Positions 13,114 to 25,900 of a DNA stretch of 64,000 bases are shown one piece after another. This DNA is from Bugulina stolonifera (taxonomy: Eukaryota > Bryozoa > Gymnolaemata > Cheilostomatida > Bugulidae). Position 1 is the stretch's first letter, and every line of letters begins with the position of its first letter. Location of the stretch: contig OW285187.1 in NCBI GenBank assembly GCA_935421135.1, forward strand, positions 29,599,929 through 29,663,928. The letters are read 5' to 3'. The position numbers and the translations under genes were made by a program. The notes beneath the pieces were generated by a model. It searched no databases, was not told where the DNA came from, and saw only the letters and a program-made list of their open reading frames with translations.

Positions 13114-16100
13114 ATGGTTCAGAAGACTTCTTGTGTTTTCACTTTTATAGTGGTTTGTACACTTGTCTCCTCTAAATCGTGTTTCCAATTAAATTCACCA
13201 GGTAAGATTTGTTTGTATTTCCATTTCCTGTTTGGCTTTGCTCAAAATACACTGTAGAAGAGAGTAAAAGATTTTGAAAATCTAGCAGGTTAATTTTCCT
13301 AATAGCTACATTTAGAACAGCCAGTAGACCATATACACTGTAGACATACACATGTACATGTAACTGTAGGTCATATACATTGTAGATCTATCCATGATTA
13401 TATACAATACAATCATGTAGCAACAGAATTATCTTGTTTTCTAGCTACAGAGTAACAATGTCGCATGTGAAATGCATTTCCCGATATTCTGATAATTGTA
13501 GCAAAGGTTCCCATAAACCCTCAGCGGCCACCCGCTGTGATGAATCCCCACCTGATAGATTCACATTGGAATAAGACAGTCTTGGTCAAGATTCCAGTTC
13601 CTGCAGATGAGTTGGACAACGATCAAGATCTTGGTAAAGCTGAATTTGTTGATGTAGAGACTACACTACATCCAAATGGAGAAATAGAACTAAATTTCAC
13701 ATCTCATGGCAGGAAGCACACTTTAGTGCTAAGAGAGAGTAAAGTGCTGCATGATGTACCAATTAATCTCGTCGGCAGCTCAAAGGAGTTTGCTGATGAA
13801 GTTAAACAAAAAATGAAGGTTTGTTAGCGAAATCTTATACCTCAAATATTAGATGAACACAAAATTCATAACAATCTGTTTTAGACAAATGAATAAAGTT
13901 CCCTTATTTGGTAGATTTGCCAATACAGCGATTTTATTAACAGGATATAAAGATCATGATGGATGTGAAACGGGGAGCCATATTGGCCATGGAGAAAACA
14001 GACGGACAGAGTAGTCTAAAAATTAAGGTACAGCCATTGCATTCTAGTTGATTATGTCCATAGACTGTGATAGATGAACATGGAAGCCCTTTGCTTAGGT
14101 TTTCATCACTCAGGTTCAAGCACCCTGAAGCATTCAGTCAAAAATGATCTCGTTAACTTTCACCTTTGTTTGTTTCCAGTATAAGTAGTGTGCTATACAC
14201 AGGGTTGGGAATCGCCAATAGCATTCGATGTTCGATGGCGATTTTCGTTGGTCTATTCACCATCGATTCCACCTAGTCGTTGGTTTCCAACAAAGCCATC
14301 GAAATGCATGTATTTGTTGGTTTTATAGGGTTACAGCTGCATTCGATTGTCACTAAACTGCTAATTGATCTACTAGTATTGTTAATTACAGGAAATAAAT
14401 AAAAAGCCTCGCAACTTAGTTCTTATCTTTTTTATAAAAAAAATGATGATGAACTATTTTATTTGATAATAAAATAATAGCCTCTATTTGCAAGCTAGGA
14501 TGAAATGTGAGTGGCTAGCAATAAATAAGAAATAATAGCCTGGTATTTCTGGCTAAGATTTGCTGTACATATAAATATTTAGAGGCTAAAAAGAAACATA
14601 AAAGTAGAGGAGATAACTCTGAGCTATGAGAAAATGCAAATAAAACTGGTAATATTAGGCACGTTTGTTATAACATTTTAAAGTAATAGACAAAATTAGT
14701 AGAGACAATAAATTTCTTTACTTTTACAAAATTTATACCCATATACTTGTGCATTTTCTAAAATCGTCACCGATTGTAAAATCATCATCGATTGTAAAAT
14801 CGATTGAAGTACAATCATTGATTTGGTAAAGTAACAATTGAATGCTTGTATTCTTTGGTTTAATCAGCATAATCGAAAATCGAATGCAAAAGTAGATCAA
14901 AGTTCCCAACCCTGGCTATACATTATGCAAGCGTTAAATAAAAAGCAACTTTCAGAAATATTATATGAAACATCCTGCGGTATGCTCTAAACAGTTAAAC
15001 ACTATCATTTTCTCTTCCAGAAAGGATCATTCAAGCTAGGTAAACATCAGTTTGAGATGTCTGATGATTCTCTGAACAGAACTAAAGTATCCAAACAGTT
15101 GGTAGAAGACACGCCCCCAAAGTCACATGACAGTTGTAAGTTTTTGTTATCTCTGTATTACATAGGCCATGTATGACTGACTCACAATGTATGAGTAGTG
15201 GTATGTAGTCAAATTGAATATACAATGTACAATTAACTGTTAAAAACACTTTATTAAAAATATGTCACTAAGTACTATCACACTGTGTAATACAATAATA
15301 AACCTGTAAGATAGTATAATATTATGATAGGTCACACAATATGTAGCCTGTATACACATTTTAGTGTATTTGCATGCACGTAATTATACATACATGTTTG
15401 TATCTTGGTATATATACATGTATATGTACATATAATACGTATAGATTATGTAGAATTTGTAAGCAATTTGTAAATTAGCCATGTCTTGCAAAAATAATGT
15501 TACAGTTATATAGTATATTACATAGCTCGGTTTGAACAGCCAAGGAGAAGAAAAAGACAAATTCCAGTGCCTCCAGTATCTGCTGTAGTAGAACTAGCAA
15601 TGATAGTAGACTACTCTGTATGGAGTCACATGTTGGCTGGTCGAGTTGCCTCTGTCATTACTACTGATCACATGGTCAACATATTACACTACTTCGCACA
15701 AGTGGCCAGAATTGTTAGTATATTCAACTACACAAATCCTATGACATGTTTATGTGATACAATGGAACTTGGATAACTCAAACTTCAAGGGAAATAGTCA
15801 GAGTTGTTACAAGTCCAAGTTATCTTGCCATATGAATTAGCTAAAGCCAGTTATTATATTGTCCATACAAAGTTGTCCAAGTTCTGCTGTAACAAATTTA
15901 TACATTTTATAAATATTGTGTTCTTTGAAATCTCCACGTTAAACATTAATTCACAATTTTGTTTTGAGTTTTATTTCTGAGTCACTTTAATACATGCTAG
16001 AGACTTCATCATCTATCAAACATGTGAAGGCAGCGTCTAGATGAATAGCTTTATCATAAGAAAATTCAGAGAACTAAATATTTGCTACAATATATGTGTG

Positions 16101-19100
16101 TATGAACTTATTGTGTCATAATTTTAGATGGACACACACTACAGCTTAATGAGGAATGACGATATTAGTATACGTGTTGCTTCAGCTGGTATAGTCGTAA
16201 TAACAGTAAGTAATCTGTCATTACAATGGTATAATTAAAATTAAAATTTGTATGTACATACATGATTGTATACTACATAATATAATAACAGTAAGTGGCC
16301 TAATTATGTACTATCATATAAATATACTTATAATACAATACTACAATATGTATATTATACATATTGTAGTATTCGGAAAAGCATTTTATGGGCATATCTA
16401 TGAATATATGCAAAGACAATGTTATTGGTATTGAGATGTAATATGTCACCAGTATCTCACGCCATAAGTTAAAGTATTACACTATGACTAGGTATCTTCG
16501 CGACCTTTTGGACAGACCCGGGTCGCAAACAAAAAGCACAAGATCGCCGTCCGACCTAAGTCAAAAAGACTATTAGACTAAGATTTTACTTGGTTGGACG
16601 AAACCATCCCTAGCTCATCGGCACACCTGGCTTTTTTGCGCAAAAATGAGGATTTTGCTTCTGGCCCAGGCCGGTGTGTTTGCGACTCTGTGACAGATGT
16701 GCGCCGGAAAATATTTTCACAGATCGGTCTGGGTCTGAAATTTAAGTTTCGAAGACACCTACCGTATTTTATACAATGTACATCATTTTCAGTATAATTG
16801 TCATAGAGTAAGCTACTAGTTTTCTCACAGTAGAAAAATGCTAAACAATATAGATTTACATGTAGAACATGCTGTATCATAATTATAGTAGTGTAGGCTA
16901 CAATCAATTTCTTTCTTTCTCTTACTGGTTGAACACAAGTATCCAATACATGTACTAGCATTGATGGTTAGTAACTAAGTTAATTTTGTTGATAGCTAAG
17001 GCACACATCACTTGGGGCAAAATTGTTTTAGATAATACATGTATATATTATTATATTCTTATAATAATTATATGGCTGTCTCTCATAGACTAAATCTAAG
17101 TTGAGAAACCTAACTGAGGCTCATGTAGTTCATGGTAGACTAGGGGTAGAGACGACACTGCGAGGTTTGTCTGAATGGATGAACACAGCAGAGGCTAATA
17201 ATACTCTGCCCAGGAATGATCATACAATGCTCTTTACCAGGTTAGTAGACATGCTAGTACAAGTAGATATACACTGCACATGTAAATATTTCATACATGT
17301 TATACAGATAGAAAGTTATACAGTATAGAAAGATGTAGTATGTTTTGAGGTGTAAGTTATATACAGTAATCCAGGGTGATGAGAACATCTGATCAGCTGT
17401 TTAGAACAGTATGTAATATTAGGTGGTGCACAGCTGTGTTCGTTAGTACAAGCCATGGAACTATGTGAGGTCAAAGTTGAACTGTGCAAATACAAAATAC
17501 TAAGAGCATACATATACATGTACATACTGTATAGCATACATATACTAAGAGCAAGGAAATCACCAATGAAGACCTGAAAAAACTCTTCCCCTTTCTTTGT
17601 ATACACACTTTTACTGATGAAGTTGAACAGCTGGGAATAGCTGATTTAGATACCTAAATAAAACATCTACATTTACATGTATGTAATTTCACTACCCACA
17701 TGATTAGTGCCATTGTGATGTTACTCATATACAGGTATAACTTATATGAAGAAAGCACAGGGAAAGACAATACAATAGGTAAGTATGCTGATAGTTCTAT
17801 TACATGATTGTATTTCTTTCATATTAAACAAGACTCTGATAAAATCTCTATATGAGACCTCCCTGAATTAGCCAATAGGCATTATCAGTGTTGGCTATAA
17901 ATAAGAGAGGACAACTTCTAATTAGTATCCATAGCTTATCATGGGTGTCATGATTGTAATAATCACATAAATTATTTACCTTCATCCAATAAGCTATCGC
18001 TAATCCCTGCTAGGCTGTACAGTAATGTATATAGTGTATATATGATATATAATCATTATAATACATTGTAAGTTCTACACATGGTACAACAAGTAGGAAT
18101 TCTAACAAGCACCTCCATTATGTAATATGTAATGGAGGTGCTTATAATTATGTCATTTCATTAGATTTACATTACTGCTCTGTAGTGTAGAAGTGAACCG
18201 GCTACAGTACAGTAATGATTGAGAGCACAATACTTTTTAACGATTATCGACGGGCCATTTTGATTACAAATGTTGCAGTGACCTCTATTTTACAGCTATC
18301 TATTTCCCTGTCTATATCGACTGTAAATGCGTATTTGGGTGTATTTCACAATGCGTATATGATAGCTCTATTTGGAATACTGACAGTTAAAAAATTGCCT
18401 CTAGGTAGCACTTATGGAAGAAAAATATGTCACAAAACACAATCTGTCTCAGTAGTACAAACAGAAGGCTTGCTTACCGAGGATGGAAATACAGCTGCTC
18501 ATGAACTTGGACACAGGTGGGGTCAAGACTTCTCACAAACTGTATAAGCTGTGTTCATCGCCTTTCAAAAAGTATTCAAACAGTTATCCAGTGTTTTGAT
18601 ATTTTCGATTCTAATAGAGTGCAAATAAAGTTTTGTAACACTTGTAATAGTCTAGGTGCTATGTTACATGATGGAGAAGACAATAAATGTGCTGATGAGA
18701 ACTACATTATGGGAGCAGAAGATGGCAAACGAACAAACCTGGCTCACAGATTCCAGTTTAGTTGCTGTTCCCAAAGGAACTTCTACACCACAATAAAAGA
18801 GTAAATAAGCAATACCTGTTCAGTATACATTTTCTTCATTTTTCACATCTTCCCATGCGTTTTGTTGGCAACATATCATGATACATGTAAAATGTTATAT
18901 TTTCATATGCATGTGTTTTGCCTAGCAACACATGTATGTTGTGTAGTCTACAACATTCTTGCAGTGCATCGTATCGTATAATATGAAGAGCAACTTATCT
19001 TGTAGTTTCATATAATCAAGCATATAACACAATTTGCAACAATTGATTCATATGCTAAATTATTCTTCAGAGTTTATCTGACTTTATACTCCACAGTATC

Positions 19101-19689
19101 GGTGGATGTCTAATGGAGGGAGTACCTGACCCAGATTATGACCCTTCTATAGATACTAAAGTAGAAATGTACCCACCAGGAGTTATGTTCTCAGCTGATG
19201 ATCAGTGCTATTTGGCAGAGGGAACTCATGCCTGCCCTAACGTAAGTCTACAAATAAGCAGTGGCCATGATAGTACCCGTTACTTCATTTACCTGTTGGG
19301 TGTACGCGTACAATGGATAGGTATGTGGCGTGAGTGTTAGTACAAGTTTCAGGCGATTAATTAATGATGTTAGTTTGATAAACACAAAAAACTAACAAAA
19401 AAATATCCAAATTGCGTGGGTTACTTTGGCCTTGAATTCAAAACCTATGACATTAATTTCATTACAACCAGCTTGTGGTGTGTTTCATTTGTTGCATGTA
19501 CTTGCAGTATAGACAGCAAACGTCTGCTAACATAATTATATAGGTAAATCTACATGGTATAGTAAATGTACTCAAGTATATACAGCATGAATAATACATG
19601 CAGTGTGTATGGGCATGCTATGTTACATGAATATACCATGTTACAGACAATTTACACCCAGCAACGCACAAGCATATGTTTGAACCTGC
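13114..19689 (+). CDS. Gene B: ADAMTS-like metalloprotease with a disrupted zinc-motif spacing; 3' end in assembly gap
   Basis: Exons: 13114-13201, 13502-13818, 13944-14027, 15021-15135, 15526-15713, 16128-16205, 17089-17240, 17735-17778, 18405-18516, 18651-18800, 19097-19241, 19647-19689 (cut by Ns). The first exon starts MVQKTSC and has the hydrophobic core [13 protein letters not shown], a signal peptide. A prodomain with NFTSHGRKH and NRTKVS sequons, furin-type site RRRKRQ and the catalytic domain follow. The zinc motif reads HELGHSLGAMLHDG: one extra codon lies between Gly and the third His compared with [13 protein letters not shown] in C and D, so the third zinc ligand is out of register. 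Exons 1-11 total 1473 nt, in frame. The LDLa exons expected downstream are not present before the gap. B may be a catalytically altered paralog. Confidence 0.85.
14200..14914. mobile_element. Non-autonomous hAT element in gene B intron 3 (8-bp TSD GCTATACA)
   Basis: The 715-bp insert begins CAGGGTTGGGAA and ends TTCCCAACCCTG, 12-bp perfect terminal inverted repeats. It is flanked on both sides by GCTATACA (14192-14199 and 14915-14922). An 8-bp duplication is the hAT hallmark. The interior is AT-rich with CGATT-containing subterminal repeats and no transposase. The same intron in C and D lacks it. Confidence 0.9.
16493..16760. repeat. Dispersed repeat copy (shared with 43470-43690)
   Basis: About 250 bp containing GGTCGCAAACAAAAAGCACA and CATCCCTAGCTCATCGGCAC recurs, diverged, in intron 8 of gene D although this copy is in intron 6 of gene B. 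The different intron shows independent insertion or transposition rather than co-duplication. It looks like an old non-coding element; open frames across it are not supported as genes. Confidence 0.6.
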
Positions 19690-19889
19690 NNNNNNNNNNN
19701 NNNNNNNNNNNNNNNNNNNNNNNNNNNNNNNNNNNNNNNNNNNNNNNNNNNNNNNNNNNNNNNNNNNNNNNNNNNNNNNNNNNNNNNNNNNNNNNNNNNN
19801 NNNNNNNNNNNNNNNNNNNNNNNNNNNNNNNNNNNNNNNNNNNNNNNNNNNNNNNNNNNNNNNNNNNNNNNNNNNNNNNNNNNNNNNNN
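19690..19889. other. Assembly gap of exactly 200 N
   Basis: The run interrupts gene B within its cysteine-rich exon, and sequence resumes inside the promoter block of gene C. In C, D and E the distance from this exon to the gene end is about 1.3-1.5 kb, with several more kb to the next promoter, so the true missing length is probably larger than 200 bp. A fixed 200-N run is typical of a scaffolding placeholder. Confidence 0.95.
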
Positions 19890-19967
19890 TATTAGATCAG
19901 TCTAACTTGTAGTCTGTGCTACTTTATCAACACTCACCACAGGAAATAGTTCAATATAGATTTCAGA
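19890..19967 (+). promoter_or_regulatory. Proximal promoter/5' UTR of gene C (truncated by gap)
   Basis: The first bases after the gap, TATTAGATCAGTCTAACTTG, match the 5' UTR block of the other copies immediately downstream of their TATA box. The TATA box itself is in or disrupted by the gap. Confidence 0.5.
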
Positions 19968-22900
19968 ATGGCTCAGAAGACTTCTTGTGTCTTCACTTTT
20001 ATAGTGGTTTGTACACTTGTCTCCTCTAAATCGTGTTTCCAATTAAATTCACCAGGTAAGATATGTTTGTAATTCTATTTGCTGTATTATTTAGCCCAAA
20101 ATAAATGCAGTAAAGGATTGTGGGAATCTAGCAAATTAATTTTCCTAATAGAACAACCACATAGGCAGCATAGAGCTATAGGTAGGTCTATCCGTGATCA
20201 TGTACAAGTAGCCACAGAATTATCTTGTTTTCTAGCTACAAAGTAACAATGTCGCAAGTGTTTCTCGAATATTAGATACATCCACAATATTATGATAAAT
20301 TGTAGCAAAGGTTCCCATAAACCCTCAGCAGCCACCCTCTGTAATGAATCCTCACCCGATAGATTCACATTGGAATAAGACAGTCTTGGTCAAGATTCCA
20401 GTTCCTGCCGATGGGTTGGACAACGATCAAGATCTTGGTAAAGCTGAAGAAGATGATGAATTTGTCGATGTAGAAACTAAACTACATCCAAACGGAGAAA
20501 TGGAACTTAATTTCACTTCTCATGGCAGGAAGCACACTCTACAGCTAAGAGAGAGTAAAGGGTTTCGCGACGTACCAATTAATCTCGTTGGCAGCTCAAA
20601 GAAGTTTACCGATGAAGTTAAAAAAAAAATGAAGGTTTGTTAATTAACGAAATATTCGCAACAATCTGTTATACAAGATTATTAGGCCTAAATAAATTTC
20701 CCTTATTTGGTCAAATTGCCAATACAGTGATTTTTATTAACAGGATATAAAGATCATGAAGGATGTGAAGCGGGGAGCTATTTTGGCCATTGAGAAGACA
20801 GATGGACAGAATAAACTAAAAATTAAGGTACAGTCTATGCATTCTAGTTGATTATGTCCATAGAGTGTGATAGATAAACTTGGTAGCCAGTTTTTGAGGT
20901 TGCCGTCGGGTGGTAGCAAGTATAAAACATGAGAATGTTTTCATGTAAGTTTGATGCTTACCATATTATCAGGTCTAAATGCTGTCAACAAAAGGATTTA
21001 TGGGACATTCACACTGCCGTTTATTTCACGCGGCGAGCGGCAGGCAGCCGCCGCGTCTGACGTCACGTGCGCGCGGCGAATCATTCACACTGCGCGCGGC
21101 AATTGCGCGGCCAACTGCAGCTTAGGCCAATCAAATAACACCAGCGCCGTGACATGCGTACAACACAAGGTCAAAGTTGTTTTGGGACTCATTTCCCTCA
21201 GCCGTTCACAATCAATGGCTCTGTCCTTTCCAGAATAACTTCTATCGTGGATATTTGTGTTTACTGTAATTTTCATTTTGTGATTTGAAACCGTTATATT
21301 AGTGATGATTTTGAAGCTCATTCGTATTCAACTTCAGTTATTGTTGTTGGCCAGGGAGGCCGACCGAAGAATCAGAGTAATTAATGCCCCTAAACGTATG
21401 TGGCAGCTGCCATTAATTCGGCAACGCCATTTACATGGCAAGGGTGTTTATGGCCAGCTATACCAAGAACTGCGAGATGGTTCGAACCCAGGGTACTGTC
21501 ACAATGACTATTTTAGGATGAGCCGGAATACATTTGACTACATACTTACTCGAGTCAGACATAGGTAATTTATTTATTTTCAATCAAATGAAAATAATTG
21601 TTGCTATAATTATAATAAAATAAAAATTTAAATTAGTTAGTACTGTAGTACTATAACTATACTATAATATTAGGCCCTATTAACTATGTTATTAATTAAT
21701 TTTTTCACTTGTCTCAATATTAAGTTGTTTATTTGATTGTTAGTTATATCGCATAACTATGAGAGTTGTTGGTTTATGATAGATAATTTAGCAAGACACA
21801 TTGTGAGAGTTTTGGATTTTATTCCTGATATTTCGATGCTCATTCAAGCATCATTATCAGAGGAAAAATTAGTGCTGGAGTTACTCGACATAGGTAATTT
21901 ATTTTCAATCAAATGAAAATAATTAAAATTAGTGCTATACTACATGTAGATTGGCATCAGACAATTCATTAATAATTTGTTTATTTTATTATAAAATTAT
22001 TTATTTGATTGTTAGTTATAGTATTGCAGAACTCTGGGATTTGCTGGTTTATGATTAATAATTTAGCAGGCACGAAAGTTTTGGATTTTATTCCTGATAT
22101 TCCGATGCTCATCCAAGCATCATTATCAGAGAAAAAACTGGCGCTAGGTTATTCGTTATATACTCACCTAAATACTGCTTTAGAGCACATATCTGGTTTA
22201 AGAGTAGCATTGCTATATTTTCTATCATGATGTTACGTAAATTAGTATTTATTTTCTTGAATTTCTGCTGAGCTACTTTGAATGGTGGACCAAGCATTCT
22301 AATTAGCATAGGCCGCTTTGTTGACATAGGTGTTTGCTCACTCCCCCCATCTATTTTCTCAAGCATAATTACCACAGACACATGGGCCAAGTAGTGTTGG
22401 ATTTAACTCACAATGGTCCTATTCATTGTAGGTGTTTAGTTTGTTAGCTGTACTAGGTCACATTCACTTCTAGGCAAAATCAACTGCTCTATTTCTTTGT
22501 GCTATTTGAAGGATGCTACCAAAGACAATGTGTCATCCACTGTTTGTTAAATTGTCTTGGTTAGACTCTTTATTTACAGTTAGACCAAATTCACTGTTCT
22601 ATTTCTATGTGCTTTCACTCACATCCATTTGTCAACATTCTGGTGCAGCTGTGGCCTCCATCTGTATTTACTCAGGTTGTCAGTTGGAAAATTGTAATCT
22701 TGTGAATGCATTAGTACACAAAGCTCTTACAAGTATTATAATTACTCATTGTTACCAGGACAATCTATTTATGATGTTGTTACATAATCTAATAGCAAGG
22801 TGAGACAGAGTTGCAACCCATTTGCATATATACTGTGTAATATTGTAAGGTAAAGTGTCTTGATTTTTTCACCGTCTATGGTTTTTTCATGTCTATCTAG

Positions 22901-25900
22901 AATACAAAAAAAGGACACCCACCTCCGAAAAGCAATACCCGCTGACATGAGGCTGGCAATAACTCTACACCACCTGGCAGAAGGCGCTTCTTTCTCATCT
23001 ATAAGGTACCATTGGCGATTGGGTGTGAGCACTATAACGGGTATTGTTTATGAGACATGCCAGGCCATATGGGATGAGATGGCAGGGGAATTTATGAAGC
23101 CACCAACCTCTGTTGCAGACTGGAAAGATGTCAGCCAGAAGTTTGCTGAGAGGTGGAATTTCCCTCATTGTTTAGGTAGGAAAAGTTGTCCAAGCTGTGA
23201 TGATAGTTAGGTTATACATAGTTGACTACTACTTCTATAGAAGGCATGATTAATTCTAGCTAATAGTAATTTCTGCCATTTTCGTGTGAGGATCAGTCTT
23301 CATTGTTCTATGTATGTGTTGTCTTGAATTTTAGGCGCGATAGATGGTAAGCATGTTCGGATTCGAGCACCCTGCAATGCAGGTTCCGAATTTTTTAACT
23401 ACAAAGGGTATCACTCTATTAACCTGTTGGCGATATGTGATGCCGAACTGAAGTTTACGTTCGTAGATGTTGGACAGGCTGGAAGATGGAGTGATTCTGG
23501 GGTGTTTGAAGCATCATCTTTCGGCAATGCCTTGTTGAATGGTTAGTTAAGTTTAATTTACTCCTAGTACAGTACGTAGTCGGTAAAGCGATTTTCTGCT
23601 ATTGATTGAGTTACGCTTGGATTTCTTCTAGAGGTATAATTCATTGCATGAATTTTTGTAAGTTCTGACGAATCTTTATATTTACTTGTGACAAATGTTT
23701 ATATTCACTTAATACAGGTCAGATAGCTTTACCTCCAGATGAAGCGATTGGTGGCAAGATGATGCCATACTGCTTTGTTGCTGATGAGGCGTTCCCACTG
23801 AAAACATGGCTCATGCGGCCATATCCTGGGCGTGGTTTGACTGACCAGCAGAAAATTTACAACTATCGTCTCTCCAGGTGCCGAAGAACAATTGAAAATG
23901 CATTTGGTGAGTCATTGATTTTTATGTTGGTATGGTGGGTGGCACTACTACTGTAACTCATGCTGTTTGTAACCATTATGCGAGAGACATCCTAGTCGTG
24001 TACAACTGCCACCTCTTGTTTTATCTGCTCTATGATTCCCAAATGCGGCCAGCTTGCTACATTCATCAGTTAACACGTTTTCACTTTATTTTGTGAACTT
24101 GTGAAACAAACACGCATCTTTCATCACACATGGAATCTTTCTTGGTCTCTCTCATGCCGACTATAGAATACCATGACCAGCTTTTTTATGCATGTACAAA
24201 ATATGATTTCTAAACTCTAACAATTTATTCATTAAACTAGGAGTGCTCACTGCACGATGGCGATTGTTACACCGGCCTATTATCGGCCAAGCAGAAAACG
24301 TGGTGACGATGGTCAAGGCGATGTGCCTGCTCCACAATATAGTGAAGACTAGAGAGCCGGCTACATATACCCCTCCAGGCTACACAGATCATGGAAATGA
24401 AGACAATGGGCTTTGGCGCAATGATGCACCGAATCTACAAAACATTGTGCACCAAGGTGCAAGGAACGCGGCTGCTGTTGCTGTCAATGTGAGAGACAAT
24501 TTTTGCACGTACTTCAATTCTCCTGCAGGAAGTGTTAGATGGCAGGATGACCACATTCAGCGTCTTCGCTAATTTTGGATTTATCTTTAATTATCTTTGC
24601 ATATATATGTAAATTTTATCCTTAATTATCTTTGCATATACTTGTAAATTACTCATGTTTAAAGCAATGTCACAATGTTTTGTCTGTATTTGTATGGTAT
24701 TTATCTTTAATTATCTTTGCATATACATGTAAATTACTTATGTTTAAATCTATGTCTAAATGTTTTATCTGTATGGTATGTTAGTCATAGGTCATAAAAT
24801 ATAAGGTTGGAGGATCCATTATCTATATTTGTAATATAAATATATTTGTGGTATATAGTACTGTATTGTGGTACAACATGAGGCATAACATAACTAATAT
24901 TGGAAACATAAATAAGCTTACATATTACACAACATATAAATAATTCATTCCAGAAATTGGTATTGGTATTGGCTGGTATTTGGTGTTGAAAATGATGGTG
25001 GTTGCCATGCAGTGTCGATGGGATGTGGTGGTGGCGACTGCACTGGTGGTGGTGGCGACTGCACTGGTGGTGGTGGCGACTGCACTGGTGGTGGTGGCGA
25101 CTGCACTGGTGGTGGTGGTGCCTGTTCAGTAGTTGGAGTGTAGCTGGTAGATGACTCCAACACCTCAGCCATTGTCATCATTAATCTGGCTTGAGCTCTT
25201 AGCCGAGTGTGGAGTGGCAACTGCCGCAGCTGTACAGCCAGCTGTTGTGCAAAATGATAACTGTCATCATTGAGAACTGTTGTAGCAGCATCAATATTCC
25301 TCTGAATGGCATTAAATTGTTGGTTAAAACTGATTTCGCTGCTGTCACTAGCCTGGCGTTTCCTGCCACGACGCTGGGTGGTCGAAGGTGGCGGAGTAGC
25401 AGAAGGTGGTGGAGTCGCGGAAGGTGGCCGAGTCGCAGAAAGTGGCTGAGGGACTGAGTGGCTGGAGGTGGCTGAAGTTGGTTCGGAGTCCTCCCTTGTA
25501 AGCAGTGAGGCAACTACCTGACTTGTAGAAGGTGAATTGGCTGGAGGCGGCGAGTCTACCATCAGCTCAAAGTTACTGGTGGTGCTGAAATAATAATACA
25601 AATTTAATCAGTGAGAAATGTGTACACAAGACAACACATTTAGAATATAGTCATAGCTCATAGTTACACATAACAATGACACCTGCCTGTAAACGCGTTA
25701 AAACAGACTCGATGGTTTATGTGTTGCTATAATTTACAGCTGCTGAGGTTCAGAAGCGTTGGAAAAACATCAAGGATACATACACTAAGGTGAAGGCAGC
25801 TCAGAATGATGTGAGAAGTGGAGCTGGACGTGGAGCCCCAATAGCTTGGCACCTTTGGGAAAATATGCAATGGCTTGGTGATTATACCAAAAAGAGAAGG

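Noticed and set aside
16594..16961. Open frames on both strands in gene B intron 6
   Set aside because: They cover a dispersed non-coding repeat shared with gene D intron 8.
25209..25513. Alternative frames opposite or overlapping the MADF gene last exon
   Set aside because: Shadows of the Pro/Ser-rich coding exon; they lack splice joins and domains.
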